A stretch of 64,000 bases of DNA from Subtercola boreus (GTDB taxonomy: Bacteria; Actinomycetota; Actinomycetes; Actinomycetales; Microbacteriaceae): positions 62,001 through 126,000 of the forward strand of contig NZ_NBXD01000024.1 in the NCBI RefSeq assembly GCF_003399645.1, given 5' to 3'. Both the position numbers and the translations under genes were made by a program. Every line of letters starts with the position of its first letter. The first letter of the stretch is position 1. The notes beneath the pieces are model-generated. The model was not told where the DNA came from. It was given only the letters and a program-made list of their open reading frames with translations, and ran no database searches. This document shows positions 1-8,973 of this stretch, one piece after another.

Positions 1-674
<674 letters not shown>

Positions 675-720
675 TCCGGGCTGAGCACGCTCCCGTTCGG
701 GCTGTGCACGCCCTGGCGGG

Positions 721-1470
721 TCAGTAGGCCCGGTCGTCGCTGAGGCCATCCGGATCGCTGAGGCCCTCGATGTCGCCCGCATCCACGAAGTCGTCGGTCG
801 CGTCGAAGGCGGCGCCCTCATTGGCGATCGAATCGATGTCGATGCCGTCGCGGTCGCGCCGGAGCGCGAGTGACGCGACGACTTCGGCGTCGGGTTCGTC
901 GTCCTCGGAGTCGTCGTCGTCCTCGTCCGAATCGTCGTCGTCGTCGTCGTCGTCGTCGTCGGAGTCGTCATCCTCGGAGCCGTCCTCGTCGGAGCGGTCG
1001 TCGTCGTCTCCGCCGTCAGACGGCTCGTCGTCGAGCTCCTCGTCGACATCGTCGTCATCGAACTCGCTCTCCGAGTCGTCGATGAGGGCATCCGGAGTCA
1101 GACGGTCGGCCCAGGGCACCCAGGCGGGCGACAGCACCGAGGAGTCGCCGGGAAGCATCTCGACCTCGAGCACCGTCGGCTCGGCGTTCTCGTCGACCCG
1201 CGCGAGGGTCGCGGTCCAGTGCCAGTCGGGGTACCCGGGCAGCTTCGACTGGAAGAACAGGCTGAGCAGGTGCTCTCCTTCGACCTCGTGCCCGACGACC
1301 TCGCCGATCGTCTCGGCGGGGGCGATCTCGGCGAGCGCAGCGCGAGCCTGCTCGACCGCGGCGAGCAGCACGGGATCTGCCTCGTAGACGATCTCGGCGA
1401 TCGATCCGTCGGGCTCGTCGACCACGGCGACGAATTCATCGTCGGGCAGCGCGTTTTCGTTCTCAGGCAA
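721..1470 (-). CDS. DUF3027 family protein with a long acidic C-terminal tail
   Basis: A 249-residue protein. Residues 1-130 resemble the actinobacterial DUF3027 family (LLAAVEQARAALAEIAPAE, then GYPDWHWTATLARV and MLPGDSSVLSPAWVPWADRL), whose function is unknown. From about residue 135 the chain becomes almost only Asp, Glu and Ser, partly encoded by a perfect trinucleotide run, and ends with a short normal segment. The start is a TTG at 1470, directly after the stop of the upstream cold-shock gene (2 bp gap), so the two are probably co-transcribed. In other Actinobacteria DUF3027 genes also often sit beside a csp-like gene and the XPB helicase locus (recalled, not checked). Confidence 0.85.
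   Translation of the reverse strand: MPENENALPDDEFVAVVDEPDGSIAEIVYEADPVLLAAVEQARAALAEIAPAETIGEVVGHEVEGEHLLSLFFQSKLPGYPDWHWTATLARVDENAEPTVLEVEMLPGDSSVLSPAWVPWADRLTPDALIDDSESEFDDDDVDEELDDEPSDGGDDDDRSDEDGSEDDDSDDDDDDDDDDSDEDDDDSEDDEPDAEVVASLALRRDRDGIDIDSIANEGAAFDATDDFVDAGDIEGLSDPDGLSDDRAY
932..961. repeat. (TCG)10 trinucleotide run inside the DUF3027 gene
   Basis: Ten perfect TCG triplets on the + strand, read as consecutive Asp codons on the - strand. They lie in a longer region (about 895-1080) that is nearly all Asp/Glu/Ser codons. The period of 3 means copy-number change would preserve frame and only alter tail length. Confidence 0.9.
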
Positions 1471-1472
1471 CC

Positions 1473-1853
1473 TCAGGCGTCCAGCTCGTCGGCGACCTTG
1501 CGCAGAAGCGCGGCGATCTTGCGGCTGTGGCTCGCTTCGGGGTAGCGCCCACGCTTCAGGTTCGTGCCGATGCCGTCGAGCACCTTCACGAGGTCTTCGA
1601 CGATGATCGACATGTCATCGGCCGGTTTGCGGCTGAGCTTCACCATGCTCGGTGGGGCTTCGAGCACACGAACCGAGAGGGCCTGCACACCGCGCTTGCC
1701 GTCGGCGATGCCGAACTCGAGCTTGGTGCCCGCCTTGACGCTCGCTCCCGCGGGCAGCGCTGACGCATGCAGAAAGACCTCCTGGCCGTCATCGGAACTG
1801 ATGAAGCCGAAGCCTTTCTCTTCGTCGTAGAACTTGACCTTGCCGGTTGGCAT
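1473..1853 (-). CDS. Cold-shock-domain protein with C-terminal extension
   Basis: A 126-residue protein. Residues 1-66 form a cold-shock domain: KVKFYDEEKGFGFIS contains the RNP1-like motif, and VFLHASAL the RNP2-like motif. Such domains bind single-stranded nucleic acid. A 60-residue helical extension follows, ending IAALLRKVADELDA; it is typical of the longer actinobacterial CspA-like proteins, which are about twice the size of classic CspA. The ATG at 1853 is chosen because the domain starts there. The longer open frame upstream, antisense to the helicase-associated gene, has no recognisable protein content. The DUF3027 gene follows 2 bp downstream. Confidence 0.93.
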   Translation of the reverse strand: MPTGKVKFYDEEKGFGFISSDDGQEVFLHASALPAGASVKAGTKLEFGIADGKRGVQALSVRVLEAPPSMVKLSRKPADDMSIIVEDLVKVLDGIGTNLKRGRYPEASHSRKIAALLRKVADELDA

Positions 1854-1944
1854 GTGCGGATCTCCTCTAAGTCTTTGCCGGTTTCTTGCATTCCGGCCAC
1901 CCCTCAGCCTATTCGCTCCACAGGGCATGCGTATTGTTAGGAGC

Positions 1945-2214
1945 GTGACCGACATCAATACACCGCCCGTCAACCGGGCCCAGCGCATCCTTGCGTACAT
2001 GGTCGCCAGTGCTGTAGGGCTCTCGATTCTCGCCTTCCTCGCCGTGATCATCGGCACCGCCGCCGGTATGAAGGGCGACAGTTTCAGCCAGGGCGTCTGG
2101 CCGACCATCCTCCTGCTGCCGCTGTTCGGGTTGCCGATCGGCTTCGTCTTTCTGGTGGTGCTGCTCGTCATCAGCCTCAGGAAGCGCGCCCGCGAGGCTC
2201 GCAGCATCAAATGA
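1945..2214 (+). CDS. Small two-TM membrane protein
   Basis: An 89-residue protein starting at a GTG (1945) with TTAGGAG just upstream; the longer open frame from 1834 has no such site and begins with non-protein-like sequence. Two hydrophobic segments are visible, about residues 20-40 (VGLSILAFLAVIIGTAAG) and 55-80 (ILLLPLFGLPIGFVFLVVLLV), followed by a basic tail (RKRAREARSIK) that is probably cytoplasmic. Its stop overlaps the start of the helicase-associated gene (ATGA, 4 bp), so the two are translationally coupled. Function unknown; similar short proteins are seen in Microbacteriaceae (recalled). Confidence 0.8.
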   Translation: MTDINTPPVNRAQRILAYMVASAVGLSILAFLAVIIGTAAGMKGDSFSQGVWPTILLLPLFGLPIGFVFLVVLLVISLRKRAREARSIK

Positions 2215-4019
2215 GTGACACGCTCGCTCTGGCCAGCCGACTGCAGACCGAGAGCGATGCTGCTCTCGTCGGTCTGCTGAACAGCCGCCACCTCGCCAAG
2301 CGCGACCTTCGCGACTTCTTCGACCTGGCAGATGCACTTCTGGCGCCCGAGTCGATCCAGGATGCCCTGGCCCACCTCGATCGCGAGACCCTCGCTCTTG
2401 TCGCAACCGGCGGCATCCCGCGCGACAGCGCGCCTGCGGCCGTGTCGAAGGCCTACGACGCGGGCCTGCTCGCCGACGTCGACGGGATCCTGCAGCCGTA
2501 TGAGAGCGTTCTCCACGTTCTGGGCTCGTGGCCCGAGCGCGGTCTGCCCTCCATTGCCGAACTCTCGTCGGTCGCGGCGCCCGAGGCTCCGGAGGCCCTC
2601 TCCGACGGCCAGCGCGGCAGCACCGACCAGCTCGCCGCCGAGCGGGCTTTCGAGACGACCGTCGCCGTCACCGAGCTGACGAACGCCCTCGCAACGACCC
2701 CCGCCCGCGAACTCGCGAAGGGCGGTCTCGCCGTCCCCGACGCGAAACGGCTCTCGGCGGCCACCGGCCAGGCAGCAGATCTCATGAACACGGTGTTGAG
2801 GGTTGCTGCAACCGCCGGCCTCACGACCCGGGAGAACTCCTCCTGGTTCTCCACATCGGCCTCCCGCGAATGGATGCTGCTCCCCCTCGCCAAGCGCTGG
2901 GGCACCCTTTCTTCGGCCTGGGTGGCAGCCCTGCCCGAGAACGTGCGACTCGTACTCTGCAACCGTGTGCACAGCGTCTGGGGCGAGAGTCTGGCCGACT
3001 ACCTGCGCTGGCTCTATCCGGCGGGCGGTGCGAATCTGACCGACCAGATCGAGCAGTTCACGGTCGACGCCGAGCGTCTCGGCATCGCCATCGCCGGTTG
3101 TGCCAGCTCTGCGGGCACCGCGCTGCTCTGCGACGGCGAAGAGGCGGCCGTGCTCGCGGTGCAGCCGCTCCTGCCCCCCGAGGTGAGTACCGTCTACCTG
3201 CAGCACGACCTCACCGTCGTGGCCCCGGGCCCGCTCGAGCCCGCCATCGACGCGACCCTGCGGCAGCTGGCCCAGGTCGAGACGCATTCCCTTGCATCGT
3301 CGTACCGCATTTCGCAGGCTTCCATCGCGCGGGCGCTCGGTGCGGGGTTCACGGCGGCGAGCATCCGGAGCTTTCTCGAACGCATCGCGCCCGGCGGCAT
3401 TCCGCAACCGCTCGAGTACCTCATCGCCGACTCGAGCGCGCGGTACGGCCTGCTGCGTGCCGGCGTTCTCGTGCCGACCAGCGCAGACCTCGCCCAGAGC
3501 TTCGTTCGCTCCGACGATGTGGAGCTGCTGCACACGATCGCCGTCGACCAGAACCTCTCGGCCCTCGGCCTGGTCTTCACGTCGGAGAATCGCCTCACCA
3601 GCACGTTCGATCTCGAGACGGTGTACTGGATGCTCATCGATGCGCGCTATCCCGTCATCGCCGAGGGCCCGGGCGGCGACCCTGTCGCCCTGAACCGGAT
3701 CCACGTGGTGGAGCCCCGACGTGAGAGCACCAATGAGGCGGCCGAGCAGCTCATCAACCGCCTGCGCGGCAGTGGCGTGCGCCCCGGTGCCGACACGGCC
3801 GAGGCGTGGCTGGTGCGCCAGCTCGACGTCGCCGTGAAGAACAAGACCGCCGTCATCGTCACCGTCAAGCTGCCGAACGGCTCAGAAGTCAGCTTTCCGG
3901 TCGTGCCCACCAGCATCGGCAGCGGTCGTATGCGCGGCACCGACCAGAAGGCGGGCGTCGAGCGCACCCTTCCGCTCGCGAGCATCACCCAGGTGCAGGC
4001 GGCGGTCTCCGCCGGCTGA
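2211..4019 (+). CDS. Helicase-associated protein (XPB/Ssl2-like N-terminal domain family)
   Basis: A 602-residue protein of the family usually annotated as helicase-associated domain-containing protein (PF13625-like). It lacks Walker motifs of its own. In Mycobacterium and Microbacteriaceae the gene normally lies directly beside the XPB-type repair helicase, suggesting a partner role in DNA repair. Visible are an N-terminal helical segment (LQTESDAALVGLLNSRHLAKRDLRDFFDLADALL), a winged-helix-like middle, and a C-terminal domain containing LQHDLTVVAPGPLEP, typical of this family. It is coupled to the small membrane protein upstream. Here the helicase gene is separated from it by a damaged gene on the other strand. 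Confidence 0.88.
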   Translation: MSDTLALASRLQTESDAALVGLLNSRHLAKRDLRDFFDLADALLAPESIQDALAHLDRETLALVATGGIPRDSAPAAVSKAYDAGLLADVDGILQPYESVLHVLGSWPERGLPSIAELSSVAAPEAPEALSDGQRGSTDQLAAERAFETTVAVTELTNALATTPARELAKGGLAVPDAKRLSAATGQAADLMNTVLRVAATAGLTTRENSSWFSTSASREWMLLPLAKRWGTLSSAWVAALPENVRLVLCNRVHSVWGESLADYLRWLYPAGGANLTDQIEQFTVDAERLGIAIAGCASSAGTALLCDGEEAAVLAVQPLLPPEVSTVYLQHDLTVVAPGPLEPAIDATLRQLAQVETHSLASSYRISQASIARALGAGFTAASIRSFLERIAPGGIPQPLEYLIADSSARYGLLRAGVLVPTSADLAQSFVRSDDVELLHTIAVDQNLSALGLVFTSENRLTSTFDLETVYWMLIDARYPVIAEGPGGDPVALNRIHVVEPRRESTNEAAEQLINRLRGSGVRPGADTAEAWLVRQLDVAVKNKTAVIVTVKLPNGSEVSFPVVPTSIGSGRMRGTDQKAGVERTLPLASITQVQAAVSAG

Positions 4020-4043
4020 CACCGGTCGACGGTCGCCCCCCTC

Positions 4044-4071
4044 CGCCCGGCGGATGATCGTCCGCCGGGCG
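4044..4071. terminator. Inverted repeat, probable bidirectional terminator
   Basis: A perfect 11-bp stem (CGCCCGGCGGA and its complement) with a 6-nt loop, 25 bp after the helicase-associated gene's stop. There is no clear T run. It could also end transcription of the converging damaged GHKL gene. Confidence 0.6.
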
Positions 4072-4540
4072 CGACTGGCCCGGGCCGCACCCGGGGCAGC
4101 GCCGGATCTGTCGTCTGCACCTCGAAACCGAACTGCTCGAGCCTCGCTTTTACGTCATCCGCTCGCCGGGTGACCCGTACGGAAAGGGTGAGGAGCTCTA
4201 GGAGGGTGACCGTCTCTCCCACTCTCCGCCAGGGTCTGGATCCACTGCCGGTGCGGCTCAGGAGAACCTCGTCGTCAGGCTCGAGATGCTTCACCCGGAA
4301 CGGGACCGGCAAGAGGGAATAGCCGAGCCCACGAAGTCTCCTCTTCGCCCGCTTGAGCGAACCCGCACCCGACCCCGAAGCGCGATCACGCACGTCGAGC
4401 GGATTGATCGGTACACCGACAGGCCAGAACGTCGAACGGGTTCGATCGGTCGCCGCCAGCCGCACGTCGCGGCGGGTGAGCGGCCAGTGGTCGACGCGAG
4501 CGTGGTCGTCGTCGCTCAGCCCGAGGTGCTTCGCGAGTCG

Positions 4541-4676
4541 GTCGCGGTCGAGATGGTCGCGGTCGCGGCGGTCGCGGTCGCGGCGGTCGCGGTCGCGGCG
4601 GTCGGCATCGGGGCTGTCGGTGTCGCGGCTGTCGGCATCGGGGGCTGTCGGCATCGGGGCTGTCGGTGTCGGGGAA
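4541..4676. repeat. 15-bp repeat array encoding a D-x-D pentapeptide, one unit 16 bp
   Basis: Nine tandem units of 15 bp starting GTCG, read on the - strand as pentapeptides such as SPDAD, SRDTD, RRDRD and HLDRD. Three units (4556-4600) are identical. The unit at 4631-4646 is 16 bp because it has five Gs (4640-4644) where sister units have four (4610-4613 and 4656-4659). This single base moves the reading frame of the surrounding damaged gene. Confidence 0.9.
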
Positions 4677-5672
4677 CGGTGCCGGGTCGAACTCCGGGCG
4701 CTCCGGCCGGAGGTCGCTGTCGACCGAGAACCCCAGCCGTCGAAGGCCCGCCGCCACGGTGTCGACCGGGGTGCCGGTAGCGCGGGCGGCCGCCTCGAGG
4801 TGGGCGAATTCGACCCGGTTCTTCACCGAGAGCCAGGGCTCGCCGCCGTTACCCCACTGGCTGGCGGCGACCCGTTCGTGCGGGGTCGGTGGAGCATCGA
4901 CGAGCAGCGCCCACGCGTCGTCCACCGCGATGTGCCGGTTCCTCAGTTGGTCGTCAGCCTGCTCGAGAGTGAGACCGCTCGCCTCCGCAGCCCGTACGAT
5001 CGCGAAGGCCGCGAAGCGTCGGGGCTGTTCGATGAGCCAGAAGGTGTTCTGTTCGAGGAGGGTTCGCAGGAACTCGGTCGTCTCCGGCAGCGCAGCTGCC
5101 GCGTCGGGGAGCGGGAGCCCGAGTTCCCGCGCACGACCGACGATCCGGGCGATCGGCCAGCGCAGATGCCGCTCGGTGTCGTAGACGGCGATCGCATCCG
5201 CCGCCCACGGAGAGGTGAAGTGCCAGGTGGTACCCCACACGGTGCGGCTCACCGTGTTGAGAAAGACGGAGTCGGTCGGTCGGGCCGGCAGTACCGCGGG
5301 CCACTCGGAGGTGTCGATGTCCAGCTGGGCAAAGGCTCCTGCCGCCAGGCAGCGGGTCGCCCACCAGGCGACCGTACCGTCGACGACGCCTGCCCCGCCG
5401 GAGCAGTCGCCGACGAGATGACCGGTGGTCGCGACGTCCATCGCCCCGGTTCTCTGCCGGATGGCCAGCCCGGCGCTCGATGCTCCGTCGACCAGGGAGT
5501 CGATGAGCGGCGGGTTGAAGGGGAAGACGGCATCGAGCCAGAGGGGTGACCCGACGAAGAACCAGGCAGGCCCGAGGGCCGTGGGAATGGCGGCGGCGGC
5601 GAGGGCGCGCCAGGCATCCTCATCGAAGGCGAGGATTCGTTTGCGGTCGACGGTGAGCTGGGGCATGTGCTC

Positions 5673-5772
5673 GCCCGTCAGATTGATCACCGATCCATAG
5701 GAGAAGGACTCGGCCCAGAGCCCGTCAGATTGATCACCGATCCATAGGAGAAGGACTCGGCCCAGAGCCCGT
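5673..5772. repeat. Exact 47-bp tandem duplication
   Basis: Copy 1 is 5673-5719 and copy 2 is 5720-5766, identical, followed by the first 6 bases of the unit (GCCCGT) at 5767-5772. Because 47 is not a multiple of 3, it shifts the frame of the GHKL gene. Removing one copy joins the two sensible frames exactly, giving one continuous VLADGLWAESFSYGSVINL segment followed by TGEHMPQLTVDRKRIL. Confidence 0.95.
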
Positions 5773-6526
5773 CCGCGAGCACCGGTCCCCATCCGTCGAC
5801 CCACCACACGCAGGCCGAAGCGTCGCCGACGGGCGGGCGGTCGGGGTCGAAGGGGGTCTTGGACGATCGCAGGTTGACCTCGCCGGCCGCCCGCTCGTGG
5901 TGCGGACCACCGGCGGCAGTCGCCGTCATCGCGCAGGGGCACACGATCACCCAGTCGCGGAGTGCCGAGCGAACCGTCACGAAGGAATGTCGTCGTGACG
6001 ATCTCGACCCGCGAGGCGATCATGAAGTACGAGAGCACTCCGATTCCGAAGCGGGAGTTGGTCCAGAGCGGAACGGGCGGCTCGGCCCGTTCGTAGTCGC
6101 GCAGCTCGTCGCAGAATGCCACCCGGTCGGTCGATCGCACTCCCGCCCGGCTGAACGCCTGTTTGAGCTCGGGCAGGCCCATGCCGACCCCGGTGTCCGC
6201 GCACTCGACGAACATCGCCCCGTCGACGTCGACGCCGTCGAGGAAACGGATGCGCCGCTCGGCCGGCGCGGGAACCGCACGATGGAGGTACCGTCGCCGC
6301 GCATCCAGGTGGCGGCAGGCATCCACTGCGTTCTGGTACAGCTCGCGAAGAGCCAGTGACGCGTCGCCGTACAGGCTCTCCCCCATCAGGAGATCACGCA
6401 CGGCGCTCTCGTCGAGCTCGAATCTCACGGCCATCCTCTCTCGGGCACCGCTGAGCCGACTATATCTCAGTAAGGGAGCTGGGGGGCGGGCATCGACCGG
6501 GCGAGCGGCACGTAAGCTTGGCAGTT

Positions 6527-8182
6527 ATGCCAGACGGACCACTGATCGTTCAGAGCGATCGCACGGTGTTGCTCGAGGTCGCCCATCCCGAGGCCGACGG
6601 AGCGCGGCACGAGCTCGCGGTCTTCGCCGAACTCGAGCGGGCTCCCGAGCACATCCACACCTACCGCATCACCCGGCTGGGCCTCTGGAACGCGCGGGCC
6701 GCAGGCCATACGACCGAAGAGATCCTCGGAACGCTCGAACGGTATTCGAAGTTCGCTACTCCGCAGTCGGTGTCCATCGACATCGCCGAGACCGTGGCAC
6801 GGTACGGCCGGCTCGTCATCGAACGACAGCCCGACGGGGTTCTGACGCTGCGGGCGACGGACTCGGCGGTGCTCGCCGAGATCGTCAAGGGCAAGCGCAT
6901 CGCTCCCCTCCTCCCGTCGCGGCTGAGCGACGACATGTACGTCATCGAGCCGTGGGCGCGCGGCCAGCTGAAGCAGGAGCTGGTGAAGCTGGGCTGGCCC
7001 GCCGAAGATTTCGCCGGTTACACACCCGGCACACCGCACGAGATCACCCTCGATGAGTCCGACTGGCACCTCCGCGGGTACCAGCAGGAGGCGATCGACA
7101 ACTTCTTCGAACGCGGATCGGGTGTCGTCGTGCTGCCGTGCGGCGCGGGTAAGACTCTCGTGGGCGCAGGAGCCATGGCGACCGCGAAGACCAACACGCT
7201 GATCCTCGTCACGAACACCGTCTCGGCCAGGCAGTGGCGCTCTGAACTGTTGCGACGCACCTCGCTCACCGAAGACGAGATCGGTGAGTACTCCGGCCAG
7301 GTCAAAGAGGTCAAGCCGGTCACCATTGCGACGTACCAGATCCTGACGGCCAAGAGAAAGGGTGCCTACGCCCATCTCGAGCTGCTCGATGCGCTCGACT
7401 GGGGGCTCGTGGTCTACGACGAGGTGCACCTGCTGCCCGCCCCGGTGTTCAAGCTGACCGCCGACCTGCAGGCCCGCCGCCGGCTCGGGCTGACCGCGAC
7501 CCTCGTTCGAGAGGACGGCCGCGAGGGCGACGTCTTCAGTCTCATCGGGCCGAAGCGGTTCGACGCCCCCTGGAAGGAGATCGAGGCGCAGGGCTACATC
7601 TCCCCCGCCGACTGCTTCGAGGTGCGGATCGACCTGCCGCAGCGCGACCGGCTGGTCTATGCAGCGGCATCGGATGATGAACGGTACCGACTCGCCGCAA
7701 CCGCCCCGGCCAAGCTCGACGTGGTCAGGCGGCTCGTCGAGAAACATGCCGGAGAGCGCATCCTGGTGATCGGCCAGTATCTGGACCAACTCGACGAGCT
7801 CGCCGACGAACTCGGGGTCCCCCAACTCACCGGCTCCACCCCCATTCCCGAGCGGGAGCGTCTCTACCAGGCGTTCCGCGACGGCGACGAGCCCATCCTC
7901 GTCGTGAGCAAGGTCGCGAACTTCTCGGTGGACCTGCCCGAGGCCACCGTGGCGATCCAGGTGTCGGGGTCGTTCGGCTCGCGGCAGGAGGAGGCGCAGC
8001 GCCTCGGCCGGCTCCTGCGCCCGAAGGAGTCGGGCCTCTCGGCGAACTTCTACACGCTGGTCGCCCGCGACACGGTGGACCAGGACTTCGCGCAGAACCG
8101 CCAGCGTTTCCTCGCCGAGCAGGGCTACAGCTATACGATCCTCGACTCAGAGACGCTGGGCGGGCATCCGGTCGCCGCCTGA
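6527..8182 (+). CDS. DNA repair helicase of the XPB family (SF2)
   Basis: About 551 residues. After an N-terminal domain typical of bacterial XPB (TYRITRLGLWNARAAGHT) come the SF2 motifs: Walker A LPCGAGKT, the DEVH box in VVYDEVHLLP, motif III LTATLVREDGREGD (with the RED motif characteristic of XPB), and motif VI QRLGRLLRPK. It is a 3'-5' ATP-dependent DNA helicase involved in nucleotide excision-type repair. ATG 6527 is preferred over the in-frame TTG 6518 because MPDGPLIVQSD matches the usual family start. It would normally pair with the helicase-associated gene at 2211. Confidence 0.96.
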   Translation: MPDGPLIVQSDRTVLLEVAHPEADGARHELAVFAELERAPEHIHTYRITRLGLWNARAAGHTTEEILGTLERYSKFATPQSVSIDIAETVARYGRLVIERQPDGVLTLRATDSAVLAEIVKGKRIAPLLPSRLSDDMYVIEPWARGQLKQELVKLGWPAEDFAGYTPGTPHEITLDESDWHLRGYQQEAIDNFFERGSGVVVLPCGAGKTLVGAGAMATAKTNTLILVTNTVSARQWRSELLRRTSLTEDEIGEYSGQVKEVKPVTIATYQILTAKRKGAYAHLELLDALDWGLVVYDEVHLLPAPVFKLTADLQARRRLGLTATLVREDGREGDVFSLIGPKRFDAPWKEIEAQGYISPADCFEVRIDLPQRDRLVYAAASDDERYRLAATAPAKLDVVRRLVEKHAGERILVIGQYLDQLDELADELGVPQLTGSTPIPERERLYQAFRDGDEPILVVSKVANFSVDLPEATVAIQVSGSFGSRQEEAQRLGRLLRPKESGLSANFYTLVARDTVDQDFAQNRQRFLAEQGYSYTILDSETLGGHPVAA

Positions 8183-8257
8183 GACGAGCCGCGCCGGGTG
8201 GCAGGGCCTTGAAGAAGCTCACAGCAAGCATCCAGTGAACCTGCAGATAATGGAGGC

Positions 8258-8947
8258 ATGACCGGACCCCGCATCCTCATCGTCGACGACGAACCCAACA
8301 TCCGTGACCTGCTCACCACCAGCCTCCGATTCGCCGGCTTCGCTGTGCGGGCCGTGAGCAACGGCGCCCAGACCATCTCGGCGGTGCTCGAAGAAGAGCC
8401 CGACCTCATCATTCTCGACGTGATGCTGCCCGACATGAACGGCTTCGGGGTCACCAAGCGCCTGCGTGCGGCCGGGTACACCGCCCCGATCCTCTTTCTC
8501 ACAGCGAAAGACGACACCGAAGACAAGATCACCGGGCTCACCGTCGGTGGCGACGACTACGTGACCAAGCCGTTCAGCCTCGACGAGATCGTGGCGCGCA
8601 TCAAGGCGATCCTGCGACGCACCATGCAGGCCGATGAAGACGCGATCATCCGCGCCGGCGAGCTCACGATGGACCAGGACACCCACGAGGTCTTCGTGGC
8701 CGACACCGCCATCGAGCTGAGCCCGACCGAGTTCAAACTTCTGCGCTATCTCATGCTGAACCCGAACCGCGTGCTGTCGAAGGCGCAGATCCTCGATCAC
8801 GTCTGGGAGTACGACTTCAACGGCGATGCCGGCATCGTCGAGTCGTACATCTCCTACCTGCGCCGGAAGCTCGACCAGTACTCCGAGGAGTCGCTCATCC
8901 AGACCAAGCGCGGCTTCGGTTACATGCTGAAGGTCAGCAAGGCGTGA
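8258..8947 (+). CDS. OmpR-family response regulator
   Basis: A 229-residue protein with a receiver domain (residues 5-120; acidic pair DD at 10-11, phospho-acceptor Asp54 in IILDVMLPDM, switch T in FLTAKDD, Lys in YVTKPF) and a C-terminal winged-helix DNA-binding domain (ELSPTEFKLLRYLMLNPNRVLSKAQILDHVW, then IVESYISYLRRKLD). It resembles the actinobacterial MprA/TcrX-type regulators. The cognate histidine kinase starts 26 bp downstream on the same strand, making a two-gene operon. The regulon cannot be read from the sequence. Confidence 0.95.
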   Translation: MTGPRILIVDDEPNIRDLLTTSLRFAGFAVRAVSNGAQTISAVLEEEPDLIILDVMLPDMNGFGVTKRLRAAGYTAPILFLTAKDDTEDKITGLTVGGDDYVTKPFSLDEIVARIKAILRRTMQADEDAIIRAGELTMDQDTHEVFVADTAIELSPTEFKLLRYLMLNPNRVLSKAQILDHVWEYDFNGDAGIVESYISYLRRKLDQYSEESLIQTKRGFGYMLKVSKA

Positions 8948-8973
8948 GCCGACAAGCGTAGGGTTGCCCTGTT

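Larger units (their letters stand above)
4072..6434 (-). pseudogene. Damaged GHKL (HSP90-type) ATPase with C-terminal winged-helix repeats; three frame changes
   Basis: The N-terminal 150 residues are a GHKL/HSP90-fold ATPase. ELYQNAVDA is the N box (residues 31-39), DTGVGMGLPELKQAF the G1 region (about 80-94) and NSRFGIGVLSYFM the G2 region (126-138). Downstream come GLWAESFSYGSVINLTG and winged-helix-like repeats such as LEAAARATGTPVDTVAAGLRRLGF and LTLSVRVTRRADDVKARLEQFGF, as in the actinobacterial wHTH/HSP90 family. Coding sense changes frame three times: near 5975-6000, at a 47-bp tandem duplication (5673-5766), and at an extra G (4640-4644). One frame stays stop-free from 6434 to 4386, so a 682-residue hybrid could be translated, but long parts would be out of sense. 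The 3' end is approximate; the last coding frame has no stop before 3647. It is inserted between two genes that are usually neighbours. Sequencing or assembly error is possible for each lesion. Confidence 0.75.

Noticed and set aside
1473-3704. 743-codon open frame on the - strand opposite the helicase-associated gene
   Set aside because: Only its last 126 codons (cold-shock protein) are coding; the rest is antisense to a well-supported gene and low-complexity.
4541-4676. CRISPR array
   Set aside because: The 15-bp units are directly abutting without unique spacers and encode a peptide repeat; no cas genes are present.
4353-5549. 398-codon + strand frame over the damaged GHKL gene
   Set aside because: Ser/Arg-rich with no recognisable domain; the - strand carries the family motifs.
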